In this document: positions 6,755 to 13,403 of the stretch, piece after piece
How the letters are laid out: each line of letters begins with the position of its first letter
How positions within the stretch are numbered: position 1 is the stretch's first letter
IMG/VR virus record: IMGVR_UViG_3300046820_000639
Location: 1 to 44,888 of that record
Strand: one strand, 5' to 3'
DNA length: 44,888 bases
Origin: a virus
Notes under the pieces: generated by a model
Told to the model about the DNA's origin: nothing
The model's database searches: none
What the model saw: the letters and a program-made list of their open reading frames with translations, nothing else
Translations under genes and position numbers: made by a program

Positions 6755-6962
6755 ACTGTTAAGAAGTAATCCTCACAGGGTTACTCATAAGCTACAAGAT
6801 TGGGATTACGATGAAATTGAAGATGACGCGATCATTAGTCCTTATCGAAGAAAAGATCTACATCAAGTAGTTAGCCCAAACGGGATTAACGATCACGTAA
6901 GGTGGCAACTATTTTTAGCAAGGCAAGCGGCACTGTTAATACATAAACAAAAATGGGGCTAG
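6588..6962 (+). CDS. Putative exported protein, 124 aa
   Basis: Residues 1-22 (MNKYVPAITVITISLASMMS) resemble a signal peptide without a lipobox. The rest is basic, then acidic (DWDYDEIEDDAI), ending WQLFLARQAALLIHKQKWG. GAGG lies about 7 nt before the ATG. The stop codon sits in the loop of the terminator that follows. Plus-strand gene between minus-strand operons. Function unknown, perhaps periplasmic. Confidence 0.65.
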   Translation: MNKYVPAITVITISLASMMSVAKDHIKSNTLTDAHHRTVTRNAPVHVSATKIPKFKLLRSNPHRVTHKLQDWDYDEIEDDAIISPYRRKDLHQVVSPNGINDHVRWQLFLARQAALLIHKQKWG

Positions 6963-6976
6963 GCCCCATTTTTATT
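6951..6976. terminator. Bidirectional intrinsic terminator
   Basis: Inverted repeat AAATGGGGC / GCCCCATTT around a TAG that is also the stop codon of the plus-strand gene. It is flanked by A and T runs and serves the convergent minus-strand gene as well. Confidence 0.8.
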
Positions 6977-7136
6977 CTTTCTTTTTAGTTAACGAAATAT
7001 CTCCGTTTTCTGTAATATCCCAGAGTAAAGTATCGCCAACGTCCCACCCACATTGATTTAGTGCGTCAACGGGAATAGGCATAATAAGATCACCAGTGAC
7101 AGGATCTTCTTCTAATTGCACAATCCAAGTGGTCAT
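6972..7136 (-). CDS. SpoVT/AbrB-like small protein, 54 aa
   Basis: A 54-residue protein starting MTTWIVQLEEDPVTGDLIMP. The pattern of a short strand, DLIMPIPVDALNQCGWDVGD and a final strand TLLWDITENGDISL matches the swapped-hairpin AbrB/MazE fold (IPxxxLxxxGxxxGDxL), usually DNA-binding. Its ATGA start overlaps the stop of the SH3-like gene upstream. The length suits a single AbrB domain. Confidence 0.75.
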   Translation of the reverse strand: MTTWIVQLEEDPVTGDLIMPIPVDALNQCGWDVGDTLLWDITENGDISLTKKKE

Positions 7137-7432
7137 TGCATCACGCGAACATGAGTTACATTAGCCACACGGAAACTACGCCACTCGCTTTTGTCCAAAC
7201 ACCACACACTTAAATTATTAGGGTTATAGATCTTAGTTTCGTGTAGCTTGCTGGCATCGCGTGCCGGCAATGCCGACGCCATTAGAGTACAAGGCATGGT
7301 GCGAGTTGTACCATCAACTTTAGTAAATGTTACTTCGCACTGATGATTCCAAAGCAAGTCTTGGATTTCTTTGTGCCTGGCGCCGATATCCAGTTCTTCC
7401 GGCGGCTGATTATAGTGAATTTCGTAGGACAT
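7133..7432 (-). CDS. SH3-like barrel phage protein (DUF2693-like)
   Basis: A 99-residue protein. The segment EVTFTKVDGTTRTMPCTLM near residues 33-51 and WCLDKSEWRSFRVANVTHVR near 77-96 match a common phage family annotated as SH3 beta-barrel or DUF2693. Role unknown. It is coupled to neighbours on both sides (TAATG upstream, ATGA downstream). Confidence 0.75.
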   Translation of the reverse strand: MSYEIHYNQPPEELDIGARHKEIQDLLWNHQCEVTFTKVDGTTRTMPCTLMASALPARDASKLHETKIYNPNNLSVWCLDKSEWRSFRVANVTHVRVMQ

Positions 7433-7593
7433 TAGTCACCTCTTTTGTTGCGAGCACTTTTGCCAGCAAGAGCAGAACGCTCGGCTTCGGCATAGCTCTT
7501 AATAAGACTGCGTCGCAGATTTTTATCTGTCATTGTTGCCGCAATACGTTTTACTGACTTTGATACTTTTGTTGCTCTCGGATCGTAACCCAT
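7432..7593 (-). CDS. Small basic protein, 53 aa
   Basis: A 53-residue Lys/Arg-rich helical protein starting MGYDPRATKVSKSVKRI and ending SALAGKSARNKRGD. The stop overlaps the next ATG as TAATG. AGGAG precedes the ATG. The basic helical composition suggests nucleic-acid binding; no family recognised. Confidence 0.65.
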   Translation of the reverse strand: MGYDPRATKVSKSVKRIAATMTDKNLRRSLIKSYAEAERSALAGKSARNKRGD

Positions 7594-7830
7594 TTAATCT
7601 CCTTTAAGTTCATTCATGATAAGTTGTTTACTGCGTTCTATATCTTCGTTATGCATGGCTTCGTATAACTTTGGTGCAACTATTTCTAGCGTTTCCATCA
7701 GCACTCTACGTCCATCTTCTGTCAAGTGGCAATAGGTGTGCCCAACGCTACTGTGATAAAAGTATTTTTTGTCACGTACTAGTGTACGCAACATACCCTG
7801 CACAATGAACATAACTTCTTTTTCATTCAT
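7594..7830 (-). CDS. Hypothetical early protein, 78 aa
   Basis: A 78-residue helical protein from the ATG at 7830 (MNEKEVMFIVQGMLRTLVRD). The long upstream extension of this frame lies inside the neighbouring gene and is rejected because of its composition. GHTYCHLTEDGRRVLMETLE resembles the recognition helix and wing of a small winged-helix protein. It overlaps the upstream gene by 8 nt. Confidence 0.65.
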   Translation of the reverse strand: MNEKEVMFIVQGMLRTLVRDKKYFYHSSVGHTYCHLTEDGRRVLMETLEIVAPKLYEAMHNEDIERSKQLIMNELKGD

Positions 7831-8338
7831 TGACAGTACCTTCGCCTGCTGTAGGAAATGGCCAATCTGTTGGGTTGAGCGGAGTGGGCTCCACTTCTTG
7901 CGTTTGGCCGCTATCTTCATCCACAAGCTCAATTTTAACTGGACCCAAAATCGCAACATGGTCGTCTTCAATTTCGTAATTATGGTCGCCATCATAAAGC
8001 CATCCTGTTCCACAACGCCCATCTTCATCTTCGGATTCATAACGTAAGATACTTTCAATATACTCTTTTTCTTCCTCGGTCCAGTTTTCGTCAAATTCAA
8101 CATACACTGAACACAAGTCATCTAGTTCACAGCCCCAGCCTACTTCGGGGCGACAATGCACACGATCTGTTTCTATATCGTAAACTGGTTCATCTTCCTC
8201 TCTGAAACCTTGACCCCACCGCCATGTTTCAGTAACCTGGAAACCTCGCACACTTCCATTATCTAGTCGTTCAAATATATCAACGAAGTATTCTACTGAT
8301 TTCTTTTCTAAGGGTGTAATACGATATAGTTTAGTCAT
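7823..8338 (-). CDS. Acidic hypothetical protein, 171 aa
   Basis: From the ATG at 8338 (MTKLYRITPLEKKSVEYFVD), which overlaps the upstream stop by 8 nt. It is strongly acidic, with a Cys/Trp/Gly section (GWGCELDDLCSVYVEF; DGRCGTGWLYDGDHNYEIED). A longer ORF from 8410 lies within the previous gene and is rejected. Possibly a protein-binding or DNA-mimic type; that is a composition-based guess only. Confidence 0.65.
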   Translation of the reverse strand: MTKLYRITPLEKKSVEYFVDIFERLDNGSVRGFQVTETWRWGQGFREEDEPVYDIETDRVHCRPEVGWGCELDDLCSVYVEFDENWTEEEKEYIESILRYESEDEDGRCGTGWLYDGDHNYEIEDDHVAILGPVKIELVDEDSGQTQEVEPTPLNPTDWPFPTAGEGTVNE

Positions 8339-8498
8339 TTTTGTTTTTACAGTTGCATAATCGACCTTGACAACAGTCGCCGGTACAGTTGTTGGTTGCC
8401 ACCACGGCATTTATAATAATTTTAACAGACGCTTGAATTAAAGTCAAGAAAGGCATTATCAAAATTCCAACAATTATACCTAAACCAAAATCATTCAT
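8331..8498 (-). CDS. Small membrane protein with Cys-rich tail, 55 aa
   Basis: Starts at the ATG at 8498 with GGAG upstream. One long hydrophobic segment (LGIIVGILIMPFLTLIQASV) is followed by a hydrophilic tail with five Cys residues (NNCTGDCCQGRLCNCKNKND). It overlaps both neighbours by 8 nt. Probably an inner-membrane peptide; function unknown. Confidence 0.6.
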   Translation of the reverse strand: MNDFGLGIIVGILIMPFLTLIQASVKIIINAVVATNNCTGDCCQGRLCNCKNKND

Positions 8499-8763
8499 AT
8501 GTACTCCATTGTCCTTTACTACGGTTCCAATGCCGGGTATCGTACAGATTAAAAATACAGTTGTAACCCAGCAATCCAAGTTCAATTCTTAATCCTGCAT
8601 GATCCTGACGTGTAGTAAGATCCACTGCAACTTCGGCAATAACAGAACTTTTATACACTTGCAGTTCAATACTCTTATGTCGTGCAACAGCATATACCTT
8701 GTACCAAATATTTTCAAAACGATCAGACCAAGGATTACGCAAAGTAAGATTAAGGGTTATCAT
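8491..8763 (-). CDS. Hypothetical protein, 90 aa
   Basis: Starts MITLNLTLRNPWSDRFENIW, predicted beta-rich, with YKVYAVARHKSIELQVYKSS and a Gly/Tyr/Trp-rich C-terminal half. I have seen small phage proteins with the LTLRNPWSxxFxN pattern but know no function. The start overlaps the upstream stop as ATGA. Confidence 0.65.
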   Translation of the reverse strand: MITLNLTLRNPWSDRFENIWYKVYAVARHKSIELQVYKSSVIAEVAVDLTTRQDHAGLRIELGLLGYNCIFNLYDTRHWNRSKGQWSTYE

Positions 8764-8990
8764 TCCGCAACTCCAAAATGTTTACGCAATCTGTTGTACA
8801 GTTCATGTTGATTATATCCATACCCATCATGAAGAATTGTTTCTTCGCTGAGTCTTTTACAACATTCTTCTACAATCAACTTGGTAAACTTGTTGAAATC
8901 TTCCGGCTCGCCAAATACCACAGCAAATTCTGAACCCGTACCAAAACTGCCGTTGGCTTGTAGAGCAAGTTCTTGAATTCGTTGGTTCAT
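8760..8990 (-). CDS. HFGV-tandem small protein 1
   Basis: A 76-residue protein starting MNQRIQELALQANG and ending RKHFGVAE. It is one of three clear tandem paralogues. They share an N-terminal helix (MNxRIxELxxxA), a middle helix (FTKLIVEECCKRL) and the HFGV ending. ATGA overlap with its downstream partner. The family is common in large phages and is uncharacterised. Confidence 0.75.
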   Translation of the reverse strand: MNQRIQELALQANGSFGTGSEFAVVFGEPEDFNKFTKLIVEECCKRLSEETILHDGYGYNQHELYNRLRKHFGVAE

Positions 8991-9199
8991 TCTTCAACTC
9001 CGAAATGTTCTTCAATCCTGTTCCCAATAATCATACCAGGTCCCGACAACTTGGGTTCATCGAATTTGTAAGCAATGTCAACACATTCTCTAACAATCAA
9101 CTCGGCGAACTTTTCAGGATCTATTTGCCACCGCTGACCATCATAGTCCGCTACAAATACGGTAGCCTGTTCAGCAAGTTCTTTAATTCGTTTGTTCAT
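8987..9199 (-). CDS. HFGV-tandem small protein 2
   Basis: A 70-residue paralogue: MNKRIKELAEQATVFV, then FAELIVRECVDIA and ending EEHFGVEE. The ATG at 9199 overlaps the stop of the 55-aa gene upstream (ATGA), so longer N-terminal extensions of this frame are rejected. Function unknown. Confidence 0.75.
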   Translation of the reverse strand: MNKRIKELAEQATVFVADYDGQRWQIDPEKFAELIVRECVDIAYKFDEPKLSGPGMIIGNRIEEHFGVEE

Positions 9200-9363
9200 T
9201 TTGATAGTTCCAACATTTTGTATAAAATACCAGCGTTCCAAGGATTGCCATTACACTTGGACCAAACTTCTTCAAACTTTTGTTGTGACAACTCGGGATT
9301 GATTTCTAACATCAATTCTCTAGCAATCTCTTGGTTCAGGATTTCATTTAGTTGTTCATTCAT
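9196..9363 (-). CDS. Small protein between HFGV paralogues, 55 aa
   Basis: A 55-residue protein (MNEQLNEILNQEIARELMLE) that begins like its neighbours but ends differently (NGNPWNAGILYKMLELSK). It overlaps the stop upstream and the start downstream (ATGA) and fills the gap between two paralogues exactly, which supports it as a gene. Possibly a diverged family member. Confidence 0.65.
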   Translation of the reverse strand: MNEQLNEILNQEIARELMLEINPELSQQKFEEVWSKCNGNPWNAGILYKMLELSK

Positions 9364-9560
9364 TCTTCAACTCCGAAATGTTCTTTGATGTTATTCAAAC
9401 AATGTAGTCTGCCTGTGTTGTAGTCAGCATTGCCTACTGCGGTTTTACACATTGCCATACATTCTCTAACAATCAACTCAGCTAGCTTGTTAGCACGGCC
9501 TGCAATCTCGGGCGCCGCATAACCTGCTTCTAGCATTAGTTCTTTAAGACGTTGGTTCAC
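9360..9560 (-). CDS. HFGV-tandem small protein 3, GTG start
   Basis: A 66-residue paralogue (NQRLKELMLEAGYAAPEI, LAELIVRECMAMC, ending KEHFGVEE). The start is GTG at 9560, overlapping the DNA ligase stop as GTGA. It heads the tandem set immediately after the ligase. Function unknown. Confidence 0.7.
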   Translation of the reverse strand: MNQRLKELMLEAGYAAPEIAGRANKLAELIVRECMAMCKTAVGNADYNTGRLHCLNNIKEHFGVEE

Positions 9561-10858
9561 AGTTTTTCTCCTGGCACAAATCCACGGAACCCTTTAAAGC
9601 GAGGAAACCTTAGCGAATAGCTACCATCTTGATTTTGTGTAACAGCATCGGCACGTACTTCAACGATGTTACCAATGATTGCATCGGCATTGTCCCAATA
9701 AACAACACGATCGCTATCAGTGAGACCTGAGCCAACGTTAGTCCTGATAAGTTTACCGTCGTCAATGCCTTCAACGATCAATGCACCCAGGCGTCCAACA
9801 TTTTTACCAGTGCCTTCTTCTACACCTACTACTGCTAGACTAACTTCGATGTAAGGCTTTTGCTTGAGCCAGCTGGTTGTACGTTTACACTCGTAGACAG
9901 CACTTGGATCTTTGATCATAATACCTTCGTATCCGCCATCAACTGCTTGCTTGTTGATTTCAGCAAAGCGAGCTTGTCCTTCTGGGTCACGCAGGTCAAC
10001 TAGTTCTTGTCCCACAATAGCCACGTTAGGCATATGATCTTTAATATGTTCGTACCAAGCCTTGAGTGTAAAACTGCGATCAATTTGTCGATGCTCGCCT
10101 ACTCCTTCACGGAACTCACGCAAGCTGATGATATCAAACAAGTGTAGCACAGCATCATTGGCCTCTACATCACTTTTACGATGTACTTGTTTCATAAGAT
10201 CTTGAAATGATGCTGACATAACTTCGCCATCTAATATCATGGGCTCGCTGAAGAACACAGCATGTTTGGCAATTTGCTTTTTGATATGCTCAAAGTTTAC
10301 CAGCTCTTTACCATTACGGCTGTACTGATCAACTTTACCGTCAGGATAAACCACAGTAATAACACGCACACCATCTAGTTTAACTTCAATGAGTTTTTCA
10401 CCAGTGACCTTGCTTTCGTGGTTAGCACCATCGTGTGCCAATTGACAAGTAAACACAGGAATATGATACTTGGGATCGGCATGTTTGTTGACGGTGGTTT
10501 CGCTGGTGCCGCATCGCATGTCCTTAATAAGGATACGACGGTACCAGAAGTTCCATTCATCTTCCTTTGCGTTCATACGCAAGAAGTTAATAGCAGTTTG
10601 TGCGGCGTTGCCTGTGAGCTTACGCTCGGCTAATTCCTGTGCAGTTTTCCAAAAAGTTTCCGGGTTAAGGCCTTTGCCATCACCTTTCTTTTCTTCAACT
10701 TTCTTAACGCCAAAGGTAACCATAGCATCATATGCCGCACGGAATCCTCGGAACAGTTCTGTGTTGCCTGCTGAACTTTCACGTGCAATTACTTCTTCTT
10801 TGAATAGTCGACTGTTATTGCTTTCCAGTTCAGCAATGATGTCCCATGTATTAGTCAT
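9557..10858 (-). CDS. ATP-dependent DNA ligase
   Basis: A 433-residue nucleotidyltransferase-superfamily ligase that seals nicks in phage DNA using ATP. Motif I is EVKLDGVRV with the adenylated Lys at residue 160. Motif III-like MILDGEVMSAS, motif IV EGIMIKDP and motif V SWLKQKPY follow, then an OB-fold domain with the terminal RFPRFKGFRG block. It is T4-like in layout but shorter than T4 gp30 (487 aa). The start overlaps the upstream gene by 8 nt. The early position fits a replication or repair role. Confidence 0.93.
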   Translation of the reverse strand: MTNTWDIIAELESNNSRLFKEEVIARESSAGNTELFRGFRAAYDAMVTFGVKKVEEKKGDGKGLNPETFWKTAQELAERKLTGNAAQTAINFLRMNAKEDEWNFWYRRILIKDMRCGTSETTVNKHADPKYHIPVFTCQLAHDGANHESKVTGEKLIEVKLDGVRVITVVYPDGKVDQYSRNGKELVNFEHIKKQIAKHAVFFSEPMILDGEVMSASFQDLMKQVHRKSDVEANDAVLHLFDIISLREFREGVGEHRQIDRSFTLKAWYEHIKDHMPNVAIVGQELVDLRDPEGQARFAEINKQAVDGGYEGIMIKDPSAVYECKRTTSWLKQKPYIEVSLAVVGVEEGTGKNVGRLGALIVEGIDDGKLIRTNVGSGLTDSDRVVYWDNADAIIGNIVEVRADAVTQNQDGSYSLRFPRFKGFRGFVPGEKL

Positions 10859-11474
10859 TTGTTTCTTCTTTCTTGTTAGTATGCGGAGTTAGTTTACACT
10901 CTTCTACACCTTCTTTGTACCATGCAGTAACTTCATCCTCATTTTCGGCTTCGTACTCGGCCATGGTTTCACTGATACAATAGGCCTCGTCAAGTTCATG
11001 AGGAATAGTGTTGCGAACTTCGTCGCTGTCCATGTCAGTTAAATCATAACTGGTATCACCGTGTTCGTCATATATGCCAGCAAAGCACATGCCGGGTTCA
11101 TAATAAGTTGCATACACACGGAAACCTAGGTCTTCAAAACGTTCGTATGCACTAGTTGGTGGTGACCATGCACTATCAAAATACACAATCAGTTCGTGAT
11201 CGTCCCAGGTTTGGATGCCGTTGGCATCGCCCACGTCCCACTTAGTACCCCAGTTGTTTACAGCATAGTCATACCAATCACTGGCACCATACTTTTTGCG
11301 TAGAGCTTCAGCTGAATTAGCATCTCTGTTGGGGCTAGTAGTTTCCTTGAGTTCAGCTGGTACAGGGATAAACTCGTCCAGCAGTCTGCCTTCAACGAAT
11401 GCCGCTTTGGCACGGACAATCATAGCAGGGTCATCGTGACCTAGAATCAAAGTATTGTTACACCAATTAGGCAT
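10851..11474 (-). CDS. Api92/YubB-like (DUF1281) ferredoxin-fold protein
   Basis: A 207-residue protein beginning MPNWCNNTLILGHDD, the signature start of the DUF1281/Api92-like family. Later family-like features are YGASDWYDYAVNNWGTKWDV near residue 80 and FDSAWSPPTSAYERFEDLGF near 115. The C-terminal 60 residues are acidic. Members occur on plasmids and phages and are of unknown function. Overlaps both neighbours by 8 nt. Confidence 0.85.
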   Translation of the reverse strand: MPNWCNNTLILGHDDPAMIVRAKAAFVEGRLLDEFIPVPAELKETTSPNRDANSAEALRKKYGASDWYDYAVNNWGTKWDVGDANGIQTWDDHELIVYFDSAWSPPTSAYERFEDLGFRVYATYYEPGMCFAGIYDEHGDTSYDLTDMDSDEVRNTIPHELDEAYCISETMAEYEAENEDEVTAWYKEGVEECKLTPHTNKKEETND

Positions 11475-11823
11475 AGTTAGCTCCTTGTAAAGTTTTCCAC
11501 ATAAATTCTTTTTCTCGTGCAGTGGCCCATGTAGTTCTACGGCCTCCTAAATCATCTCGCCATTGCTCTAATGCATCGTAACTGCCTACAGCCTGTCTAG
11601 GAGCACACTCGTTGATCCACATGGCAATGGCCCAGAACATCTGACGGTTGGCAGTATCAGCACAGTACAAAGCACGTTCGTAATCTTTGGCGATCATGCT
11701 TTCAACAAAGCCACCGGGTGCCCAACCACGAAACAAATAATTAGTAATGGTTTCTCGAGTATGGTCAGGAATCTCCATGCCCATGTATCGCAAATCCACA
11801 GTAGTTTTTTCAAAATCAAGCAT
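11467..11823 (-). CDS. Hypothetical phage protein, 118 aa
   Basis: From the ATG at 11823 (MLDFEKTTVDLRYMGMEIP), which overlaps the SWIM-protein stop by 8 nt. The APGGFVESMIAKDYERALYC and ADTANRQMFWAIAMWINECA segments match a recurring phage family with a GGFxxxxxxxDxxxAxxxAD pattern. Function unknown to me. Confidence 0.7.
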   Translation of the reverse strand: MLDFEKTTVDLRYMGMEIPDHTRETITNYLFRGWAPGGFVESMIAKDYERALYCADTANRQMFWAIAMWINECAPRQAVGSYDALEQWRDDLGGRRTTWATAREKEFMWKTLQGANYA

Positions 11824-12169
11824 TTTCAAAAGCCTTGGCATGTTTGCAATCACCGCGGAACTTAAAACCGCTACAAGTGCATTTTAACACATTATCAATT
11901 TTTTCTACAATATAAGTATCGCCTTTGGAGCCTTTTACTTCCCAACGCTGACCTTCGGATTTTTCTTCTTTGATTGAATAGTCAAAGGTATTCGGCACTT
12001 CCACAAACTTGCGACCACGAGTGCTGATGCGAATTGGCTTTTTGAACTCAAAGACCGCCTTGGTACCTACTTTGATGTAGGCATACATTTTTTCCTTGCT
12101 GTCGTTGAGCAGGTAAATGTGGTTGGGAGTAGGAACGTCCCATGCAGTAGTTTCTTGAAAGAATTTCAT
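11816..12169 (-). CDS. SWIM zinc-finger-like protein
   Basis: A 117-residue protein. The C-terminal CTCSGFKFRGDCKHAKAF matches the SWIM pattern CxCxnCxH, a zinc-binding module found in DNA- and protein-binding contexts. The N-terminal 90 residues are beta-rich and basic (KKPIRISTRGRKFVEV). GGAG precedes the ATG, and promoter 12226-12198 drives it. It heads the operon that continues through DNA ligase. Confidence 0.8.
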   Translation of the reverse strand: MKFFQETTAWDVPTPNHIYLLNDSKEKMYAYIKVGTKAVFEFKKPIRISTRGRKFVEVPNTFDYSIKEEKSEGQRWEVKGSKGDTYIVEKIDNVLKCTCSGFKFRGDCKHAKAFENA

Positions 12170-12197
12170 AAAACTCCAAATTTCTTAATATATGTAT

Positions 12198-12226
12198 ATT
12201 ATAGATTATTTGGAATTAATGGTCAA
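12198..12226 (-). promoter_or_regulatory. Early promoter heading the ligase operon
   Basis: Minus-strand TTGACC (12226-12221), 17-nt spacer and TATAAT (12203-12198). The spacer carries the ATTCCAAATAATC-type element seen in several other promoters here. Confidence 0.85.
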
Positions 12227-12231
12227 CCATA

Positions 12232-12259
12232 AAAAAGCCCCGTTTTAGCGGGGCTTTTT
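12232..12259 (-). terminator. Intrinsic terminator
   Basis: Hairpin AAAAAGCCCCG / CGGGGCTTTTT directly downstream of the 12274-12516 gene and directly upstream of the next promoter. It separates two transcription units. Confidence 0.9.
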
Positions 12260-12273
12260 GTGTTACTTGTAGC

Positions 12274-12516
12274 TTATGCAGATGGCGTATGATCTTGATA
12301 CACAGGAGGTGAATTTCCTTGTATAGCTGGGTCAATATTAACTGCGGTGCAGTAAGTTTCCCATAGGCTAATTTTTTCTTCTGTATTTGGTGATAAATCA
12401 GGTACGGTGTTTGTAGATACACCTACTGCAAGTTCAGTACTGTAAACTTGAAGGAATAGGTTTTTTTGTTCTGTTGTGGCCTCAGTTAAATACCAAGACA
12501 TAAATTGTTTAGGCAC
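12274..12516 (-). CDS. Hypothetical protein, 80 aa, GTG start
   Basis: The start is GTG at 12516 with AAGGAG 6 nt upstream; a longer frame to 12549 would include the late motif and is rejected. The protein (PKQFMSWYLTEATTEQKNLF) is helical, then Pro/Ser/Thr-rich at its C-terminus (GNSPPVYQDHTPSA). Monocistronic, between a late-type motif and a terminator. Possibly a minor virion protein; function unknown. Confidence 0.65.
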   Translation of the reverse strand: MPKQFMSWYLTEATTEQKNLFLQVYSTELAVGVSTNTVPDLSPNTEEKISLWETYCTAVNIDPAIQGNSPPVYQDHTPSA

Positions 12517-12537
12517 AATAGTCTCCTTGCTAATGTA

Positions 12538-12547
12538 GTTATTTATC
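12538..12547 (-). promoter_or_regulatory. Late-type promoter motif GATAAATAAC
   Basis: Minus strand, 21 nt upstream of the GTG start of the 80-aa gene. Same core (ATAAATA) as other late-type motifs in the window. Confidence 0.45.
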
Positions 12548-12552
12548 AAAAG

Positions 12553-12573
12553 AAACCCGCCGAAGCGGGTTTT
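12553..12573 (-). terminator. Intrinsic terminator
   Basis: Hairpin AAACCCGC / GCGGGTTT with a 4-nt loop and a T-run on either strand. On the minus strand it would end transcripts coming from the tmRNA region. Confidence 0.75.
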
Positions 12574-12601
12574 GTTATTTTCTGTTACGAGGTATAACTA
12601 C

Positions 12602-12650
12602 CCTAAGCGATGTTTAGGCCGCTAATGCGAACTAAAAAGTTTGCATTTAC
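12602..12650 (-). pseudogene. Degenerate copy of the tmRNA tag/helix-5 segment
   Basis: On the minus strand this stretch contains TAAATGCAAA, CGCATT, GGCCTAA and TTAGG in the same order as the real tmRNA tag region (13101-13143). It includes a possible helix-5-like hairpin CCTAA / TTAGG. The tag frame is broken: read from GCA it passes the TAA by one base. It flanks the GIY-YIG gene on the side opposite the intact tmRNA. It is a remnant or partial duplication rather than a functional RNA. Confidence 0.4.
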
Positions 12651-12658
12651 TAAATAAC
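12650..12658 (+). promoter_or_regulatory. Possible late-type motif CTAAATAAC
   Basis: Plus strand, about 13 nt before the ATG of the GIY-YIG gene and directly before its GGAGG. A weak match to the late motif family. Confidence 0.3.
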
Positions 12659-12670
12659 ACTGGAGGAGCT

Positions 12671-13084
12671 ATGCAATATTTTACCTACATATGGATTGAT
12701 AAATCTAGAAAAATGTTTTACATCGGAATACACGAAGGAAAAGTAGATGACAACTACGTTTCTTCTAGTAGGTGGTTTAATGGTGAATACCAATATCGCC
12801 CGGGCGATTTTAAACGAAAAATACTTAAACTTTTTGATAACAGAGCTTCCGCAAGAAAAGAAGAAGCAAGATTACTTGCATTAGTTAAAGAAGCTGAGTT
12901 TGGAACTAGATACTATAACCTCAAAACAGGAAGACCTAAGGGCACTCCTGCATCAAACAAAGGTAAATCAATGTCGCTGGAACAGAGAGAAAAACTTAGT
13001 GCCGCCAAATTGGGGAAAACTTCGGTAAGAAAAGGTATTCCTAATAAAATAAAGCTAGTTGATTCTGTTTCCAAGTTCAACTAG
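12671..13084 (+). CDS. GIY-YIG homing endonuclease with NUMOD3-like motif
   Basis: A 137-residue protein from the ATG at 12671 (strong GGAGG upstream; an upstream in-frame start is rejected). The N-terminus YFTYIWIDKSRKMFYIGIHE is a divergent GIY-YIG core. Later come RASARKEEARLL with the usual Glu-containing helix, and a GTPASNKGKSMSLEQREKLS / KLGKTSVRKGIPNK region typical of NUMOD3 DNA-binding repeats. It is free-standing, converges on the tmRNA gene and stops at its edge, so the tmRNA locus may be its homing site. Confidence 0.85.
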   Translation: MQYFTYIWIDKSRKMFYIGIHEGKVDDNYVSSSRWFNGEYQYRPGDFKRKILKLFDNRASARKEEARLLALVKEAEFGTRYYNLKTGRPKGTPASNKGKSMSLEQREKLSAAKLGKTSVRKGIPNKIKLVDSVSKFN

Positions 13085-13402
13085 CAAAACTCAGATGGGC
13101 CTAAGTTAGGCGGCCATCAAAAATGCGTTATCATTTGCATTTAAAGGTTTTGCTTCTACGACCGGGTTCCCCCAATCCTAACGGGTTCTGCTTTCCCGTG
13201 CTGTCTGCTCTGCTACTTAATACCACGTCGAAACCTGGTCAGGCCCATCATAAAAGGACTAATGCAAACACAACAAGAACAACTATTATACCTATTCCTA
13301 GGCTGGTTAGATCGTCATTCATGCTAATCTCCTTATGGTGGACCTGGAGGGAATCGAACCCTCGTCCGCAACACCTTTTACATCACTTCATACAGCAATA
13401 AC
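13085..13402 (-). ncRNA. ssrA: Permuted two-piece tmRNA (ssrA)
   Basis: On the minus strand the acceptor piece comes first (about 13402-13336). It has T-arm stem GAGGG / CCCTC, loop TTCGATT, acceptor strand CAGGTCC, discriminator A and an encoded CCA at 13338-13336. The coding piece follows (13246 to about 13085), starting GGGCCTGACCAGGTTTCGAC, the tmRNA 5' signature. GGGCCTG pairs with CAGGTCC over 7 bp and includes G3-U70, the alanine identity pair. ACAGCA in the coding piece can pair with TGCTGT in the acceptor piece (helix 2). The order is circularly permuted, as in alphaproteobacterial and some betaproteobacterial or cyanobacterial genes. Exact processing ends are estimated. Confidence 0.93.
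13106..13138 (-). other. tmRNA tag reading frame
   Basis: From the resume codon GCA at 13138 the frame reads ANDNAFLMAA and ends in TAA. The start AND and the end AA fit known degradation tags, but the third-last residue is Met rather than the usual Leu or Val. The stop lies in a hairpin GCCTA / TAGGC, the expected helix 5. Confidence 0.92.
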
Positions 13403-13403
13403 T

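Noticed and set aside
8498-8585. N-terminal extension of the small Cys-tailed membrane protein to 8585.
   Set aside because: It would overlap the upstream gene by over 90 nt, and the ATG at 8498 has a GGAG at good distance.
10375-10892. Several open frames antisense to the DNA ligase gene.
   Set aside because: They are shadow frames of a strongly conserved coding sequence, with no ribosome-binding sites.
11467-12169. Possible longer forms of genes 11467-11823 and 11816-12169 using upstream starts.
   Set aside because: The extensions lie inside neighbouring genes, and the overlap starts with good context are sufficient.
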